From assembly GCF_964204645.1 (NCBI RefSeq), contig NC_134033.1, positions 4,870,231-4,934,230 of the forward strand: 64,000 nt of DNA. Direction: 5' to 3'. The notes under the pieces were generated by a model. It worked only from the letters and a program-made list of their open reading frames with translations, did no database searches and was not told where the DNA came from. Of this stretch, positions 44,880 through 58,700 are shown piece by piece; within the stretch, counting starts at the first letter, position 1, and the number at the start of each line of letters is the position of its first letter. A program made the translations under genes and the position numbers. The stretch is from Tubulanus polymorphus. Its lineage: Eukaryota; Nemertea; Palaeonemertea; Tubulaniformes; Tubulanidae.

Positions 44880-45680
44880 AATTTCTCGAATCGATTAATG
44901 TTCTTACGAGATAAAGAATAATTCAAGCAATGCGTATTTTAAAGTAATCATCTCAAGTCGATTTAATCGATTTCTAAAAATCCGGTTTAGTTACTGTTTA
45001 TTCAACTCACGAAAAATACCAGACCACCTGATATCTCTACTTTTAGTGGTTTTTCACATAAATTGAAAATAATTTGACATTAGAAATAGTAGTTTAATTG
45101 GAAATGAACCAGAAATTCTTCTATTTTTTAAAGAATAGTGTGATAAATTTCTGGAGTTGTTGGGAATAGAAACTACTCTCAAATAGGAGTTGGAGTCCAG
45201 TTTGAAAATAGGGGAAAATGAGCTTTTCGACTTCGAAAATAGAAATTTATATGAAAATAACCTATAATTTCAATCGATTTTGAGAGGTTCTTTTTGATAT
45301 TTTTGGTGAAGCTCTTTAAATTGTAGAAACTACTTTCAAATAGTATCCGTTGTCAGATTTGCAAACCAAACTAAATCAGTTCGATCATACAGATCTGAGC
45401 AAATGTATTTTTTCAGTAAACCTTAATCGTTGTGCAAAATATATGCGTCTTAGAAAGCGGTTCAATCTAAACCTACATTGACTGCTAACGCTTTATGACG
45501 GTTTCTTTTTCCTACGAAAATATTGAACAAATTTCTGTTTACTTTTTTGAAAACAGTTTTTTAATTTCAAGCGTAAACAACAACTACATAATAACTAACC
45601 ATAAATCATCGATTCTGTAATTCTAGTTTTAGTTCAGTGCAGTGCGGTTCATTAGTTCAAACGAAATTTACCAAATACAT
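44880..45680 (+). repeat. Dispersed repeat R, copy 2
   Basis: Diverged copy of 59095-59870, downstream of the receptor fragment. AGAAACTACTCTCAAATAG occurs once intact and once altered, and it shares a CCAAACTAAATCAGTTCGA block. Confidence 0.6.
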
Positions 45681-45699
45681 ATTTCGTTGCCTATTTAGC

Positions 45700-45850
45700 T
45701 ACTTCTCGTCATTGTTTAGTTACGGGTTCGAACCCGGAATCCGGTGCAGATCGTGGACGGGTCTTGTTTCCCTGAACAGCAGGAAGAATGTTTATCTCAT
45801 TATCAATGAAAAGTAGGTATCCAAAAATGCATGATAGAAATAAGATATTG
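45700..45850 (+). repeat. Possible SINE relic
   Basis: GGGTTCGAACCCGG (45725-45738) is a B-box-like palindrome, followed by a GC-richer stretch (GTGCAGATCGTGGACGGGTC). No A box seen. Confidence 0.3.
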
Positions 45851-46194
45851 GTGATAGTTTGGACAGAGCCATAAAGACTGTTGAATCAGTAAGGTCAGTC
45901 GGATTCTAGCCAAATCGGTTACGGTATATTGATAAGTGGAAATTACCATTAAAAAATTGCCTTTGTTTCAAACAGACACTTACATACTAAAAGACACTGG
46001 TTCCGCCCCTGGTTGACTCGTCAGGCAGGGCATCATTATATATAAGAAACTGAGTGGTGATAAAAGTCAAATCGATTTGGAAACTCTTTGCGGAACTGGA
46101 CCGTGACTGGACGAGATATGGCGGACTGACAACTTTTTCCCGGAGACGTTTTTTTCACTTGATTGTTCAGTGTTCAACGCTCATTGTTGCTCGT

Positions 46195-46810
46195 TTAAAA
46201 TCCATGCTTATTATAACGATGGTAGATTACTAAAGGTACAAAACTGAGGTTCGAGCAAAGTTCATGCAGGTAAACCGTCGACCTAGGTACAACAATATTG
46301 TAGCCTCGGTCAGTGAAAACATCATAACTCGATTTTCGAATAATGTGCTTACACTGGAAGTCCATTTTGTCGATGTCTTCAATGAATGAAATAGATATTT
46401 TAAACATAAATGTACGAAGTGTATTAGCTCAATCTACGGGCTTCGCTTAATGCCCTTTGGCTCATCGCACATTTTCGGTTTTTGCCAAAGGCAACGTCCT
46501 CTTCTTACGAACTAGCGCTTTGCGATAAACCACAATCCAGTCTCAGGACAACTCAACACAGCTGCTGCGCTGTGTGGTAATCAAAAATTTGATTCTAACA
46601 ATGAGGGATCTTCCTTTTAGTGCCTTGAGGCTGGAAATTGGTGACCTTTTGTCATAATCCAGTAAAAATGTTAGTGAAACTCGTGACAGTGACCAATAAT
46701 CATAAATTAAAGCATTTCTTGATTCTGACGTTAGTTTTTTTTATTTGTTTCACAAATTATCGGGCAAACTTTTCAATATCATGTTGCCACACGTACGTAG
46801 CATACATGCT
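46195..46810. other. Gap with dispersed-repeat traces
   Basis: 46540-46630 (GTGTGGTAATC, CAATGAGGGATC, CCTTTTAGTGCC) resembles 47595-47660 in order, so both are probably pieces of one repeat. On the - strand, AATAAA (46740-46745) is a polyadenylation signal for the gene ending at 46811. Confidence 0.4.
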
Positions 46811-47100
46811 TTACAAGCAACATTTTCCAGCAAGGGAAGGGCAACAACTCTGGTCTAAAGAGAAAAACCAATAGGTTCCCGTTTGGCTGTTGCACAAGCA
46901 TTTAATTCCTCTCTTTTGAAAGTCAACTTCTGAAAAAAAAACACGAAGCGTTAAATGGAATTGAAAACAGTATGAAAAATAATTTAATCTGATTGCATGT
47001 GTGAACCCGATGATTTTCAAGAATTACCTTCATTCGCGGCGGTAATCGCTCCAATGACCATAAACAAGGCCAAGGCGATGAACAGAGTTTTAGTGAACAT
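46811..47100 (-). CDS. Small secreted six-cysteine peptide precursor (defensin/toxin-like, function unknown)
   Basis: Two exons on the - strand: 47100-47028 (ATG to a GTAATT donor) and 46929-46811 (poly-pyrimidine CAG acceptor to TAA). The phase-1 junction gives 192 bases, 63 codons plus stop. Exon 1 is almost entirely signal peptide, with a hydrophobic core and an A-A cleavage site near residue 22. A short acidic propeptide ends in a Lys-Arg pair, the usual furin/convertase site. The mature part would be about 31 residues with six Cys spaced C-x-C-x15-CC-x6-CC, plus an aromatic Tyr-Trp-Phe-Phe run. AATAAA follows the stop by about 65 bases. Small secreted peptides with such frameworks include host-defence peptides and neurotoxins; neither role is shown. 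An O-glycan- or hormone-like role is also open. Confidence 0.7.
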
Positions 47101-50100
47101 ACTGAAATACGTTACAGTGTTACATAAGATAAAAAAGAGTAACAAAATCATAGTTCCTGTGATGAAATACGGGATCAGTCAAATGAGTGAACTAAAACCC
47201 CACAACTCAAGAACTGGGACCACAAACAATTATGGAAGAACTGGATCCGCAGTCAAATAGCCGATTCAACTGAAGTGGGTCAGAATCAGATAAAACTCAC
47301 ACTACTCGTGAAATTGGAACCGTGAACCATTTCAGTAGCGAATGATAAAACAAACCAGAAAATTAATTGGTTACAAACCGCGGAGCTGTACATACCTTGT
47401 CGTGTGAATCGAGCAAACAATATTATACAGTATAGAATGCCATTCTTATACATTTTCAAACCATTCATATTCCCCCTGACAAATCATGTGATTTATCATC
47501 ATAATTACTTGTGAACATAAAACTGCACGTAGAGCCTTGCGTCATTAAACACTCTAGAATTAGCGATCCGAAAGTGAAAATTCAAACTCCACACAGTAGC
47601 TGCCTCATGTGGTAATCTATTTTTTTACAATGGGTTATCTACCTTTTAGGGCCCTCTCAGTTTACCCCTGAATTAAGATAATACACGATTCAGACAATTA
47701 GGATCATAAATGGAGTAAACGTATTTCAAAGACTCGACATAAACCATTAGTATGGATTATATACTTCTAACCGATGTTACCGATATTTCAATGAAAAAGC
47801 AATATGTATCCGACATTAGACTGAGCAGATTATTTCGGACTAATATTATCAATCACCGTTACTTATTCAAATATCCCTAAATGAGATTTCAGAATACTAT
47901 TAATAATCCTATACAATGCATGATTTTGACCAATCATTATCCGTCGTTTAGTGATATCAGATTATGAACGGATTATATAAGATTCAACTACTCGACGTCA
48001 ACCACGGATTATATTCGATTGGCCGATCTTTTGATAGATATTATTTATGCATCCGACTAAGTAGCTGATTATTCTAGACTGATATCACAAATCATACTTT
48101 ATATAACTAATCATACTTTACATAACATATCTCACTATCCACAGGCCTATACATTGTTTGATATGAACGATTTCCACAATAGGCGACTAATCTCGAGTTG
48201 AGACATCGAACAAGACTTTCGTTTGACTGATCGTTGAACCTATATGAATTCAACTTTTTACCCTCTTCTACACCCTTACATTCTGACCCTGGATATATAT
48301 TAGAAAAATTCAAACAAGAGGACCATACGGTCCATATTTTCGAAGATATTGTTTAATTAAAATTGACTAAATAGTAGTGAATGGATGCATGAGGAGAGAT
48401 GTCAGTTTTATCAGCGAAAACTAATTCACGTTTCCAAAAAAAGAATTGATAATTAGTTCTCTAAAGACATAATAGCGTTCTAATTTTAGTTTATTTCAAT
48501 GAGAAGATATGTTTCAATAATAAAATGCGTGGCTGGCGATGTACTATACTCTGGTAATAGCGCATATGCCATACCTACCTTCCCTACAAAACATAGCGTA
48601 ATCGCCCAACCATAACCCATCCTCTTTTCGATGATGGTATAGTGCACACATATGGTGGCTGATTCGGGCCACGCCGACATTTTTCGAGAACTAAAAATCT
48701 AAAAACAAAATTGATAGCGAGAAAACAAATATTAACGCGAGAAAACAAATATAAGCGCGAGAAAACAAAATAATTTGTTTTCCTGGTACTATATTCATGG
48801 CAGTAGAGATACTATGGGTGTTGTTCGGTGAGCGGCGGGATTTTCACAAGCGACGATGTCTATATATATATGGTATTCGACCATAAAAATGAGGACAATG
48901 AGAACAATACATTTCAAAGATAACAAGAAAATTAACTTTAATAAATTATTTGACGCCTGCGAAAAAATGTAGAATTTCTGGGATAAGCTAATGTGGAATT
49001 GCAAATTTGAAATCGAAGTTTTAAGAAATTTGGGGAATTATGAGATTTGGCGATTGGGTAGATGATACAGTCTTCGACTGGTCTAATTTTTAAAAAAATT
49101 GTCAACTTGTGACCGACTTCGATTCACTTTTGCCTCTAAGCTGGTCTGCAACTTCATTGCCTCCATGGTTGAAGAAAGAGCTCTTCTGATGTCTGCTTCA
49201 TCATGACTTCGAGCATATCGTGTAGCCAGCCGGCCCGGTCCCGGGGCCCGGTTTGGCTGTCACTCGATATCCTAGACTTGAGTCTGGGTTGAAGTAGACA
49301 TTGTCATTTAAATAACTTATTCATGTTATTCTGTATGAATTACCCGTGTGTCTTGTATTTTGTATTTTCTTAGTTTAAAATTTGTAACTTTATTGAATTT
49401 GGGAATTTTATCCCGGAATTTCAATGTAATAAGGATCAATAAAGTATTGAATTGAATTATCACCTTATACACATGCCATCAGTGGACGCGGAGCCGTATA
49501 TGACAGCTATGCTATTATAAATTGCTAATCTCATGAAACCTGCATACCCCTAATATCGAACATTTTTTCCAAAACATTTGAATATTGAAATTATATGTTT
49601 ACACGTTTTTATATAGACCGCTTGTAGCCACCGATGAAATTCACGCCGGCCCTACACAGATCGTAGATAGCTTCGTCATTCCACTAGCATCCCCATGACA
49701 GGGTCTGACTTTTATATCAGACTTCCAAATCGTGTATACATCCGCCATTTAAGCGAATAATCCGATTTACTTATCATTTCTATTTATGCCTGCCGCTCCT
49801 GATATAATCATACATCATTTACTATTACAATACATCTTTTCGTGATATTCAATGCAATATAACATTCCGACGTTCAAATAGAGGTCATTATATAATCACA
49901 GGGAGCCATTCTACATCTTTATCAATAATATTTTGCCCAATAGCTTGTATGTGTACACATAAACCTGTGACGTTTTGCACATCGATTTACGGTTGTCGTT
50001 TGTAAAATGACGCTGAATGGTTAGCATTGTTAAGGTTTCATAATGGTAACGTTTTATAAGGCGTCAAAAAACTTATGATTTGGACGCAATTACTATTTTT

Positions 50101-50470
50101 ACATTAAATCTTTATTCAAAAGCACTTCTCTAATATTTTTGTAATCAAAAGTAATCAACCTATCAACGATATTTGCTTTTTCAGTTTGGGATGGCTTTTT
50201 TTCACCAGTTTATGCTGCATTCATCATCGATCAGAATAAAAATATATATATCGTGAAGACAAGAATCAACATTAGAACCTGGAATAACATTCAAAATGAT
50301 TTTCAAAATAAAAGCGAATCGTATAAAAAGTAACACAGCTACTAATCTAATGGATTAGGGCGCACTCAAAAACGTAGGAAGTTGATTTACCTCCGTAAAA
50401 CTCATAACAATATTCATCGGTTCACCCGGATGTGGATTACACGTAAACCTGATATACACGCGCCTTCTAA
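47101..50470. other. Gap without a supported gene
   Basis: AT-rich. Contains a MITE end at 48651-48669 next to three GCGAGAAAACAAATAT-type repeats, and at 49210-49470 a stretch ending AATAAAGTATTGAATTGAATT, which looks like a LINE or SINE 3' end. No convincing coding exon. Confidence 0.5.
48651..48669 (+). repeat. Single MITE terminal repeat
   Basis: TATGGTGGCTGATTCGGGC, equal to the consensus end of the element at 6964-7202. No matching inverted end is found within about 300 bases, so the element is truncated. Confidence 0.6.
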
Positions 50471-50477
50471 AGCGAGA

Positions 50478-51440
50478 GATGCATATGGGCGACCATCCCC
50501 GCCAAACAGACGCTAAAGTCATCACGTGAAGGATAAACCCATAACGTGAAGTATAATCTAGTAACGTGAAGGATAAACTCATAACGTGAAGGATAATGTC
50601 ATGACGTGAAGGATCAACCTTAATCTAACGTGAAGGTAAAACCATAACGTGAAGTATAATGTTGTAACGTGAAGGATCAACTCATAACGTGAAGTATAAT
50701 GTCATGACGTGAAGGATCAACTCACGTCATAAAGGATAAACCTTTAATGTCACCAGATGGCGTGCCAGTCGGAAATAGACCGGCAACCAGTCTAAAATAA
50801 TTTCGGTTAAAATGCAAATTCATTTTATTCATCATACGATTCAAATTCAATCCAATTCAAAATAACTCTATACGGTTAAGAAGCGTCGTAAGTTTTACGG
50901 CGGACGAGTGGAGGTGAGAAAAAGTTTATCTCGAAAAGTTTTGTATAGTATAGTGTACTATACAATAGTACTATTGTCTATTATGTATGGGGTACTCCTG
51001 CATTACAACGGCATCATTTAATAAAGTAATTAATGATTCTCTGTTAGTGTTGTTGGCCGACATATTTCGTGCGTAATCAAAATTAAAACCGGAAATCACC
51101 GGAAATCAAAATTACCTCCACTCCACCTTAGAAAAATACGCATTTTTAACCGAAATTATTTTAGACTGGTTGCCGGTCTATTTCCGACCGGCACGCCATC
51201 TGGTGACATAATAGGTTTATCCTTGATGGCGTGAGTTGATCCTTCACGTCATGACATTATACTTCACGTTATGGGTTTATCCTTCACGTTAGATTAAGGT
51301 TGATCCTTCACGTCATGACATTATCCTTCAAGTTATGAGTTTATCCTTCACGTTTCTACATTATACTTCACGTTATGGGTTTATCCTTCACGTCATGACT
51401 TTAGCGTCTGTTGGCGGGGATGGCCGCCCATAGATGCACT
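50478..51440. mobile_element. Foldback-type element with long inverted arms of 20-bp tandem units
   Basis: The left arm (50478-50820) and right arm (51135-51440) are inverted copies. Outer ends share ATGGGCG(A/G)CCATCCCCGCC and AGACGCTAAAGTCAT. Each arm is then an array of about 20-base units of the form TAACGTGAAGGATAAACTCA, roughly 11 units left and 8 right. The inner ends share CCGGCAACCAGTCTAAAATA. The 310-bp centre has no reading frame. The architecture is that of foldback/FB-like non-autonomous elements. Unequal unit numbers suggest slippage or unequal exchange in the arms. Confidence 0.85.
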
Positions 51441-52773
51441 TTGGATTAGATGAACCAATAATGACACAAGGGTTTATGTACCGATATACCATATTTTGTG
51501 ATTCATATAACGAAAAATGTTTAATCGCGGGCAAAAAGTTGATGAAAATCCATTTTAGTTTATAAGGTACTTGTGAGGGTTGTTTTTATTCTAATATTGG
51601 GTACATTACATATTTGGATGCAAATTTCGTATTATATAGAAGAATATGAAACGTGGTTTCTGTTTTGTAGGTGGCGCTACTGGAAAACCTGGAACCTGTT
51701 CAATGATTACAGATGCTGAACTGATATAATAAATTGCACTCAAGTATTTAGAACACGAGAGATGTCACCTGTCATAGAAATCTAAACAATTGACTATAAT
51801 ATATTAAAGAATATATTATGAAACTAGTTTATTGATTATCAAGTTACTATTGTTTCGAATTCTAAACTCTAAATCTCAACTCTACCCCCACTCACTCCAC
51901 TAGTTATATTTATCATTACACCCACGAGCGGGTAATTACTGTCAGACTTCACGTGATCAAACAGATAAAACGTGTTCAATCACCACAACTGGATTATCAA
52001 TGATAAAAATGAAAAAAATGCATTTTTGAAATTTTGACGGTTATGGAAAGATTATTCGGCGAAATTTTCAAACCTTAAAACGATAAATAAAGAAACTTTA
52101 AGACTTGAATGTGGTTTAAAGTTATCGGCATCTGTCGCAGTCCGTTGAAACATTTTTTTCGATGATAGATTTTGATCCTGTTTAGATCTAAGTTAAATCA
52201 TGATTTTTCCACGCATTTGGTTGTTATTTTTATACGCTATCGGTGGAATAGTGTTCAAAAAAGACCCCGCCGAACAAGACCTAACCCGCCACAATCATAT
52301 ATCCATGCGTTTTACTTAGCTTCAACTCAGTTATTATATTGACTGAAGAGTGAATTGTCAAAACAGATATTTACCAAGTGTTTTACAGAGACGCAGAATA
52401 TTCAGAAGTGAAGATAGAAAATATTACCGAATATTATCAAAAACTGAACGCAGTTCGCGGGCGACAGTAAATATTTTTAGAGAAATAATTGCACATGATT
52501 ATAAACACGATATATTGAAATACATCTAAATTTAGAAACCGCGGTAATTACAGCGAAACCGAAAACAGATGAAAGTTTCACAAATACGAGACTGTGCGCC
52601 AGTTTGATGGGAGATTTTTTTTAGAAAATAATTTGACTCTGGATCAATTCGTCCACTTTTCACATTTGCGAATTCGTCATTACTCTGCAGCTACTCTTTA
52701 GAGAGATGTCGCGCAAACTTGGAAAGAGTTAGAAATGTTTTTTTTTTGTTTTGAAGCGTGAATTGTGTTCAAT
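51441..52773. other. Gap without a gene
   Basis: AT-rich sequence upstream of the receptor pseudogene. No promoter element stands out. Confidence 0.5.
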
Positions 52774-55700
52774 ATGCAGCGAATGAAAGCGTTGTTCGTA
52801 GTTTTACTGATCGCTTGCGGAGACTGTATATTTACGCGGGCTGATCGCGCAAACTCTATCGAGGAAGCTACGTCTGTTACAGTCAGTTCATCTTGTAACA
52901 ACACTCAATACTCCGTCGATTCTAGGTCTGGTTACATCGTTACACCGAACTATCCGTCGTTAGTGCGCGGTGTTGAGTGTCGTTGGTTCGTCAACAGCTC
53001 TTTACCGGGAAGTTTTCTTGTTCAAGTTTACTACGACGTCGAGCCGTCGATATTCTGTAACGAAAACTACCTTCTCGTCGGTGAGTCCGACAACAAACTC
53101 TGCGCTACCGGAAGAAAACGAATAGATATCCGCAGTAACGATTTGATTTCGTTGTTGTTTTGGAGTAACGTCGATGGAGCGCGAGGTAGTCGGGTTTATA
53201 TCATATACCGTTTTGAAGAACAGAGTCGCTTGAAAATCGTACATAAATGCAACAAACGTTTATTCTTGTAATTTAAACTTTTTACTATTTGCTGACGATA
53301 CGACTGCCATTAACTCTCATTCCGATCTGAATATACTGCAATCAAATACTAATGTTGAGCTCACTAAACTGTTTAACTGGCTAAACTCCAATAGGCTATC
53401 TGCTAATCTGTTGAAAACGAATTATATGCTTTTCCATAAAAAGATCAATATTCTTGATGATATCGACCTTGTAATGGGTAATGTTTCAATAACTAGAAAC
53501 AGAGAAACAAAATTCCTTGGTGTAATAATTGACGACAGCCTAACATGGAACTCCCACATAAACAAGCTGTGCTCTATTGTTAGCAGAAATATTGGTGTAT
53601 TAAGAAAAGCACGACGTATTTTTCCTAGATCCGCGCTCATCAAGTTATTCAACGGTTTCATCCTTCCGTATCTACAGTACTGTAATATCGTCTGGGCATC
53701 TAATTATGTAACTAGGTTACGACCCCTTATTTTGCTTCAAAAACGCGCTATTCGCATTGCTAGTGGGGTAAATTTTCTAGAACACACTACTCCACTGTTC
53801 AAAAAGTCGTATCAACTCAAACTTCAAGACATCAATGTGTTCCAAAATTCTGTACTGATGTATAAATCTGTCCATGTGTTGCTGCCTGTCAAATTGTCCA
53901 ATAGTTTAATTCGTATTTCTGATCTTCATTCCCACAACACCCGTAACTCTAATCAATTTCGTTTACCTTATTACAGAACCAATATCAGGATGTTTTCTCC
54001 TAACATTAATTGTATTAGAGTCTGGAATTCTCTTCCAACTGAACTTCAGCAAGCATCCAACATCGATATATTCAAGCGGAATTTGAAAAGACATATAATA
54101 GGATTGTATTAATACTTATCATACTTGTGTTTAACATCATGTCCATCCATTCCGCCAGGGCATTAGGCTTTTTTCATTAAAAGTATACCCCCCTTTGGGG
54201 TCCCTTTTTGTCCTTTTTCTTTACTACGCTTTACAGTGTAGAAGTACTTTCTGTAACTTTTCTTTTATGTAATAGTGATGACTGTATTTCTGTATTGTAT
54301 CTCTTTAGTGAAGAAATAAACTTATTATATATATTATATAAACATGTAGTTAAAGAATTACCAACTCAAACAGGTTATGAATTCGTGATTTCTATCCGGC
54401 GATGTAAATTGTTGTTAGTATGGATCGGGATGCCAGACGGGTTTGCATTTAATCTAACGTTTATACAGATAGATTTCCGATTAAGACCAGGTGAGGATCC
54501 AATGAAAACTCGTCCTAAAATTTACGACGGATGGAACAGCACCAGTGAACTTATAGCTCTTATACGAGAACAAACCGGACATCCACCTTCATCGTTTTAT
54601 ACTAAAACTAATAAAGCACGTATTGAATTTGAAAATAGGAATTTGTTTCAGTCGCGGTTACTCGTGCAAGTTTACAAAATATCAGATTGGAACATCTCTA
54701 ACCCGTTAATTCAAGTCGATAATAAATCAGGACTGCTCACTACAATTGATGGAGTACCACATATAGTAACTCAGTCTAAATACTTATACTGCTGGTCTAT
54801 CACAGTCGATGTTCTGCAGTACGTCGTCTTCAACTGGACAAGTGATCTCGTCTCGTCACCAGGTGTCGTTGGTGTATATAAACAGGAAGGGTTACGTATT
54901 GTGAGAACTGATATTTTACTCAGTTTTAACCATCTTAGATCTCTGAGTGTAAAATCAGACGGATTTCTCGTCATTCTGTGCGTTTTAACGACATCGGATT
55001 TTTTTAGATCGAATTTGAAAATAGAATTTGATGTGAAATCGATGACAATTTCAGACTGCTATGTCAACAAGCCGAGGATATCGGTAAGTTTATTACAATG
55101 ATCTGTAAATCTGTATGAAATATTGTTTTGATAATCTATGATTTTGATGAAGATAATGCAGAGTGAAACAATCGAGAAATGCAATGTTTCAATCTTCAGA
55201 CAAAATAACAGCGCAATTTTAAAATCAAAATAATAATAATGATGGACAGAAGAAGGACAGTTTAAATGTACTAACTTATTATCAACATCGTTATGTATTT
55301 CAGGCAGTGAAAAATGTGAAATCATTGAACTCTCACAATACGTTTCCGAGATCAAAGAATACATTGTATCGTGTAACTACATTACAACTAAACTGGAAAG
55401 TGAACATCTATGAAGAACAGTTGAAACTAACAGCGATATCAGAAAGCTGTGATCGAGCTGGTTTTTATATGTTTGATGGTAGTAATTTCACAGCTAGACG
55501 CAATGGTCCGTATTGTCCTGGTTCATATTACGGTCGATCTGTCGTCAGCCTGATTACATCAGGTGGACCGGTTACTGTAGTAGCATACGCTTATTACTAT
55601 AATCAGTTAACAGTTGGTAGCTCATCTCTTAATTTTGCTTCTACTGATTGTGATGATTATGTTCTACAGGAAGAAAAACGTCAGATCAATATGACGTCAC

Positions 55701-58700
55701 ACTGTCTGGTGATTACACCTGAAAATCGACGCCTTCGCTTGAACAATATTCACATATTATCAGAACACGAATATCAAATTGACCGATGTTTTCTCAAGAT
55801 GCCATTGTCATGTGATCAGTATCTGAGTTTGATTAATCAGTTTCTTAATAACAGTCTCGTATTAAACACTGTAGATTTCACAGTTAATGAGTTTGGATTC
55901 TGGCAGGAACCACTAATAGTTAAACTACGTCGTAAATGTTTAGGAGTAAAAAAACTGAAAATATGCTGGGTTCCCTTGTCCCAACTGCGACTAAAGATCA
56001 ATGTAGACTCGTGCAGTCACCAAACTACCCGGGTTGGGCAGGGCGTACGATAAAATCTATTTCCTATAGATTCAAAAACCCGATCCAACAAAATGTATTT
56101 CAATATTACAGATTTATTGTCAAATTGATTGGATCAGTTTCATGCGCAACAGCCAAATCCTACGAGAACGATCCAATTATTTTGATACAATTAATGGAAT
56201 ATAACCCCTTCTTTGATGGAAGATTATTTAACCTATTCACGCTCAACATGAGACAAAAATATGTGAAAATAACGCGGTTCGTAGACTTATATTTTATAGT
56301 TTAATAGAAAATGCTTTGCGTTTTGAAGTGAAGAATACAATCCCAACCTTTCAAATACAATATACTTTACACGAGTCGTTACCGATTAATGATTTCGATG
56401 ATTTCTACTGCAAACACGGATTTCTGGATTCCGGAATTTCTTGCATCAAATTCATCAGAGATGAACGTCTGAATTGGGGTAACGCTGAAATATACTGTAG
56501 ACAGAAGTACGCGGGACATCTACTCAGTATCAACTCAGAACAAGAAATGATTTCCATCAAAAGATTATTCGCTAGAGAAAATCTCCAAATGGCGTACGCA
56601 TTAAAAACGCCCATAATGATGATTGGATTAAAATGGAAGGTAAAACTATTATGTACAAATGTGAATTGGAAAGGAAAGATTTTTAGAGAAGAAATAATAG
56701 ATTACCTTTTTTACGAAACAGAATGATGGTTATTACACGTGGACTGACGGTAAACCTTTGAGCTACACAGAGTGGTATAAACCTGTTATTAATGAAACGA
56801 TACCAGAAGTTATTCGAGGATTGATATCTCCGCTAAGAAAACAACCGATAAATGACGTCAATATGCCGTGTACGGCGATGATACTAAATAATCCACGAGG
56901 ATCAGCGAACTGGGTTCGATTCCCGTGTCAAATCGAGGAGACGCACACGACATTCATTTGTGAATTCGAGAGAATCGACATCAAACACAAACGCAATTCA
57001 GCGATAAACGATGCGAACAATTCAGTGAATCCCGAGGTTTACTGTAATAATGACAATCACTGTACGACTCGTTTCACACATCTGTGTAAGGAATCGGATG
57101 AACAAAGATGTACGTTCAATTCTCCTCGCTGTTATTCCCGGCACGAAAGGTGTATTTTAGAAAGGATGCCGATTGGTTTCCCGGTATGTAGAAATCTTGA
57201 ACACATACTCGCGTGTAATGACTTCGAATGTGCTGCTGGTACTGTAAAATGCCCGGCATCTTATTGTATACCAATCAGAAACGTTTGTGACGGTCGATCC
57301 GATTGTCCTAATTCAGAAGATGAACGAAACTGCGAGACTTGGTCCTGTCCGGGAATGTTTAAATGTGGCCAGGAAAATCGATGTATTCCGCAATCTGAAG
57401 TTTGCGACGGTGTCGTAAATTGTGAACATAACTCGGATGACGAGTCATACTGTAAGGTCGCGTGTCCTGAACGTTGTAATTGCCGGGGTCTTTTCATCGA
57501 TTGTGAAAATGCTCTTTTATCAGATATTACTGGTCGTTTTATAAAATCAACTCGAGTTTTGATTTTGTCGAATAACCGAGTCGTATTTAAGGAATCGACG
57601 TTTAACTCTTTCATTTATCTTCGTTTTCTCGATATTTCGGGCAATAATTTGTCTTACATCGTTCCCAATGCGTTTTCTAATCTAAACAATCTTTACACAT
57701 TAGACCTTACTCACAACCGCGTAGCATCATTATCTGCTAATACATTCGCTGGTTTGATCGGTTTAAAAGAACTATTTCTTGTCGGAAATCCGCTGCAACA
57801 TTTTAAAGACGGTAGTTTCTTAGGTCTGACATCACTTCCTGCCCTCGATCTTCACGGACTTTCTATATCGGTTCTCGGCGAAAATGTATTTAAAGGTTTA
57901 TCCGCATTACAGTCGTTAAATATCAGCAGTAACAAAATTCATCACATTTCAAGCTTTGCTTTTTCTGGATTGGTTGGACTTGAAATTCTTGACCTCGTCA
58001 ACAATTTTGGAGTAATATCCGTAGAAAGAAACGTTCTAGGCGATCTTATATCAATGAAATACTTATCATCGTATGCTTACAAATTCTGCTGCATGGCGCC
58101 GAATGTTGACCGATGTCTTCCCGAAGCTGATTTTCAACCTGCTCTGACCTGATAGGTAACACTGTACTGAGAGCCATCATCTGGATGATCGCATCTTTCA
58201 GTTTTCTCGCTAACAGTATCGTTATCTTATTTCGTATTCAAGCTTTGCGGATGAAATCCTCCGGAACACGTAACACATCTTCAGATATCCTTATCATTAA
58301 TATTGCCGGTTGTGATTTTCTGATGTCGGTCTAATTGGTTTTGATCGCAGGAGCTGACCACGCGTTCAAGGGTATCTATTATCTGAATTCTGAAACCTGG
58401 ACGAATAGCTCATTATGCCGTGTCACCGGGGTTATTGTCACCGTTTCGTGCGAAGGTTCCTTGACTTTTCTCTTAATTCTAACGCGTCAGAGATATTCAA
58501 ATATCGTCAACCCGTTTTCTGAAAGTCCAATTATAACTTGAAAATACGTTATCGGTATTTGCTGCATTTGTTGGCTCGTTATTAGCACAGTTTCTATTCT
58601 ACCGCTGTCATCGTCGTCTTACTTCGGAGACAATTTTTACGGTACAACCGGAGTTTGTTTGCCTATGAATTTTCTAACGATTGACGTCAATGGCTGGGAC

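Noticed and set aside
50478-51440. Regular repeats that could suggest a CRISPR array
   Set aside because: Units are contiguous 20-mers without unique spacers and are mirrored in an inverted arm; the host is an animal. It is a foldback element.
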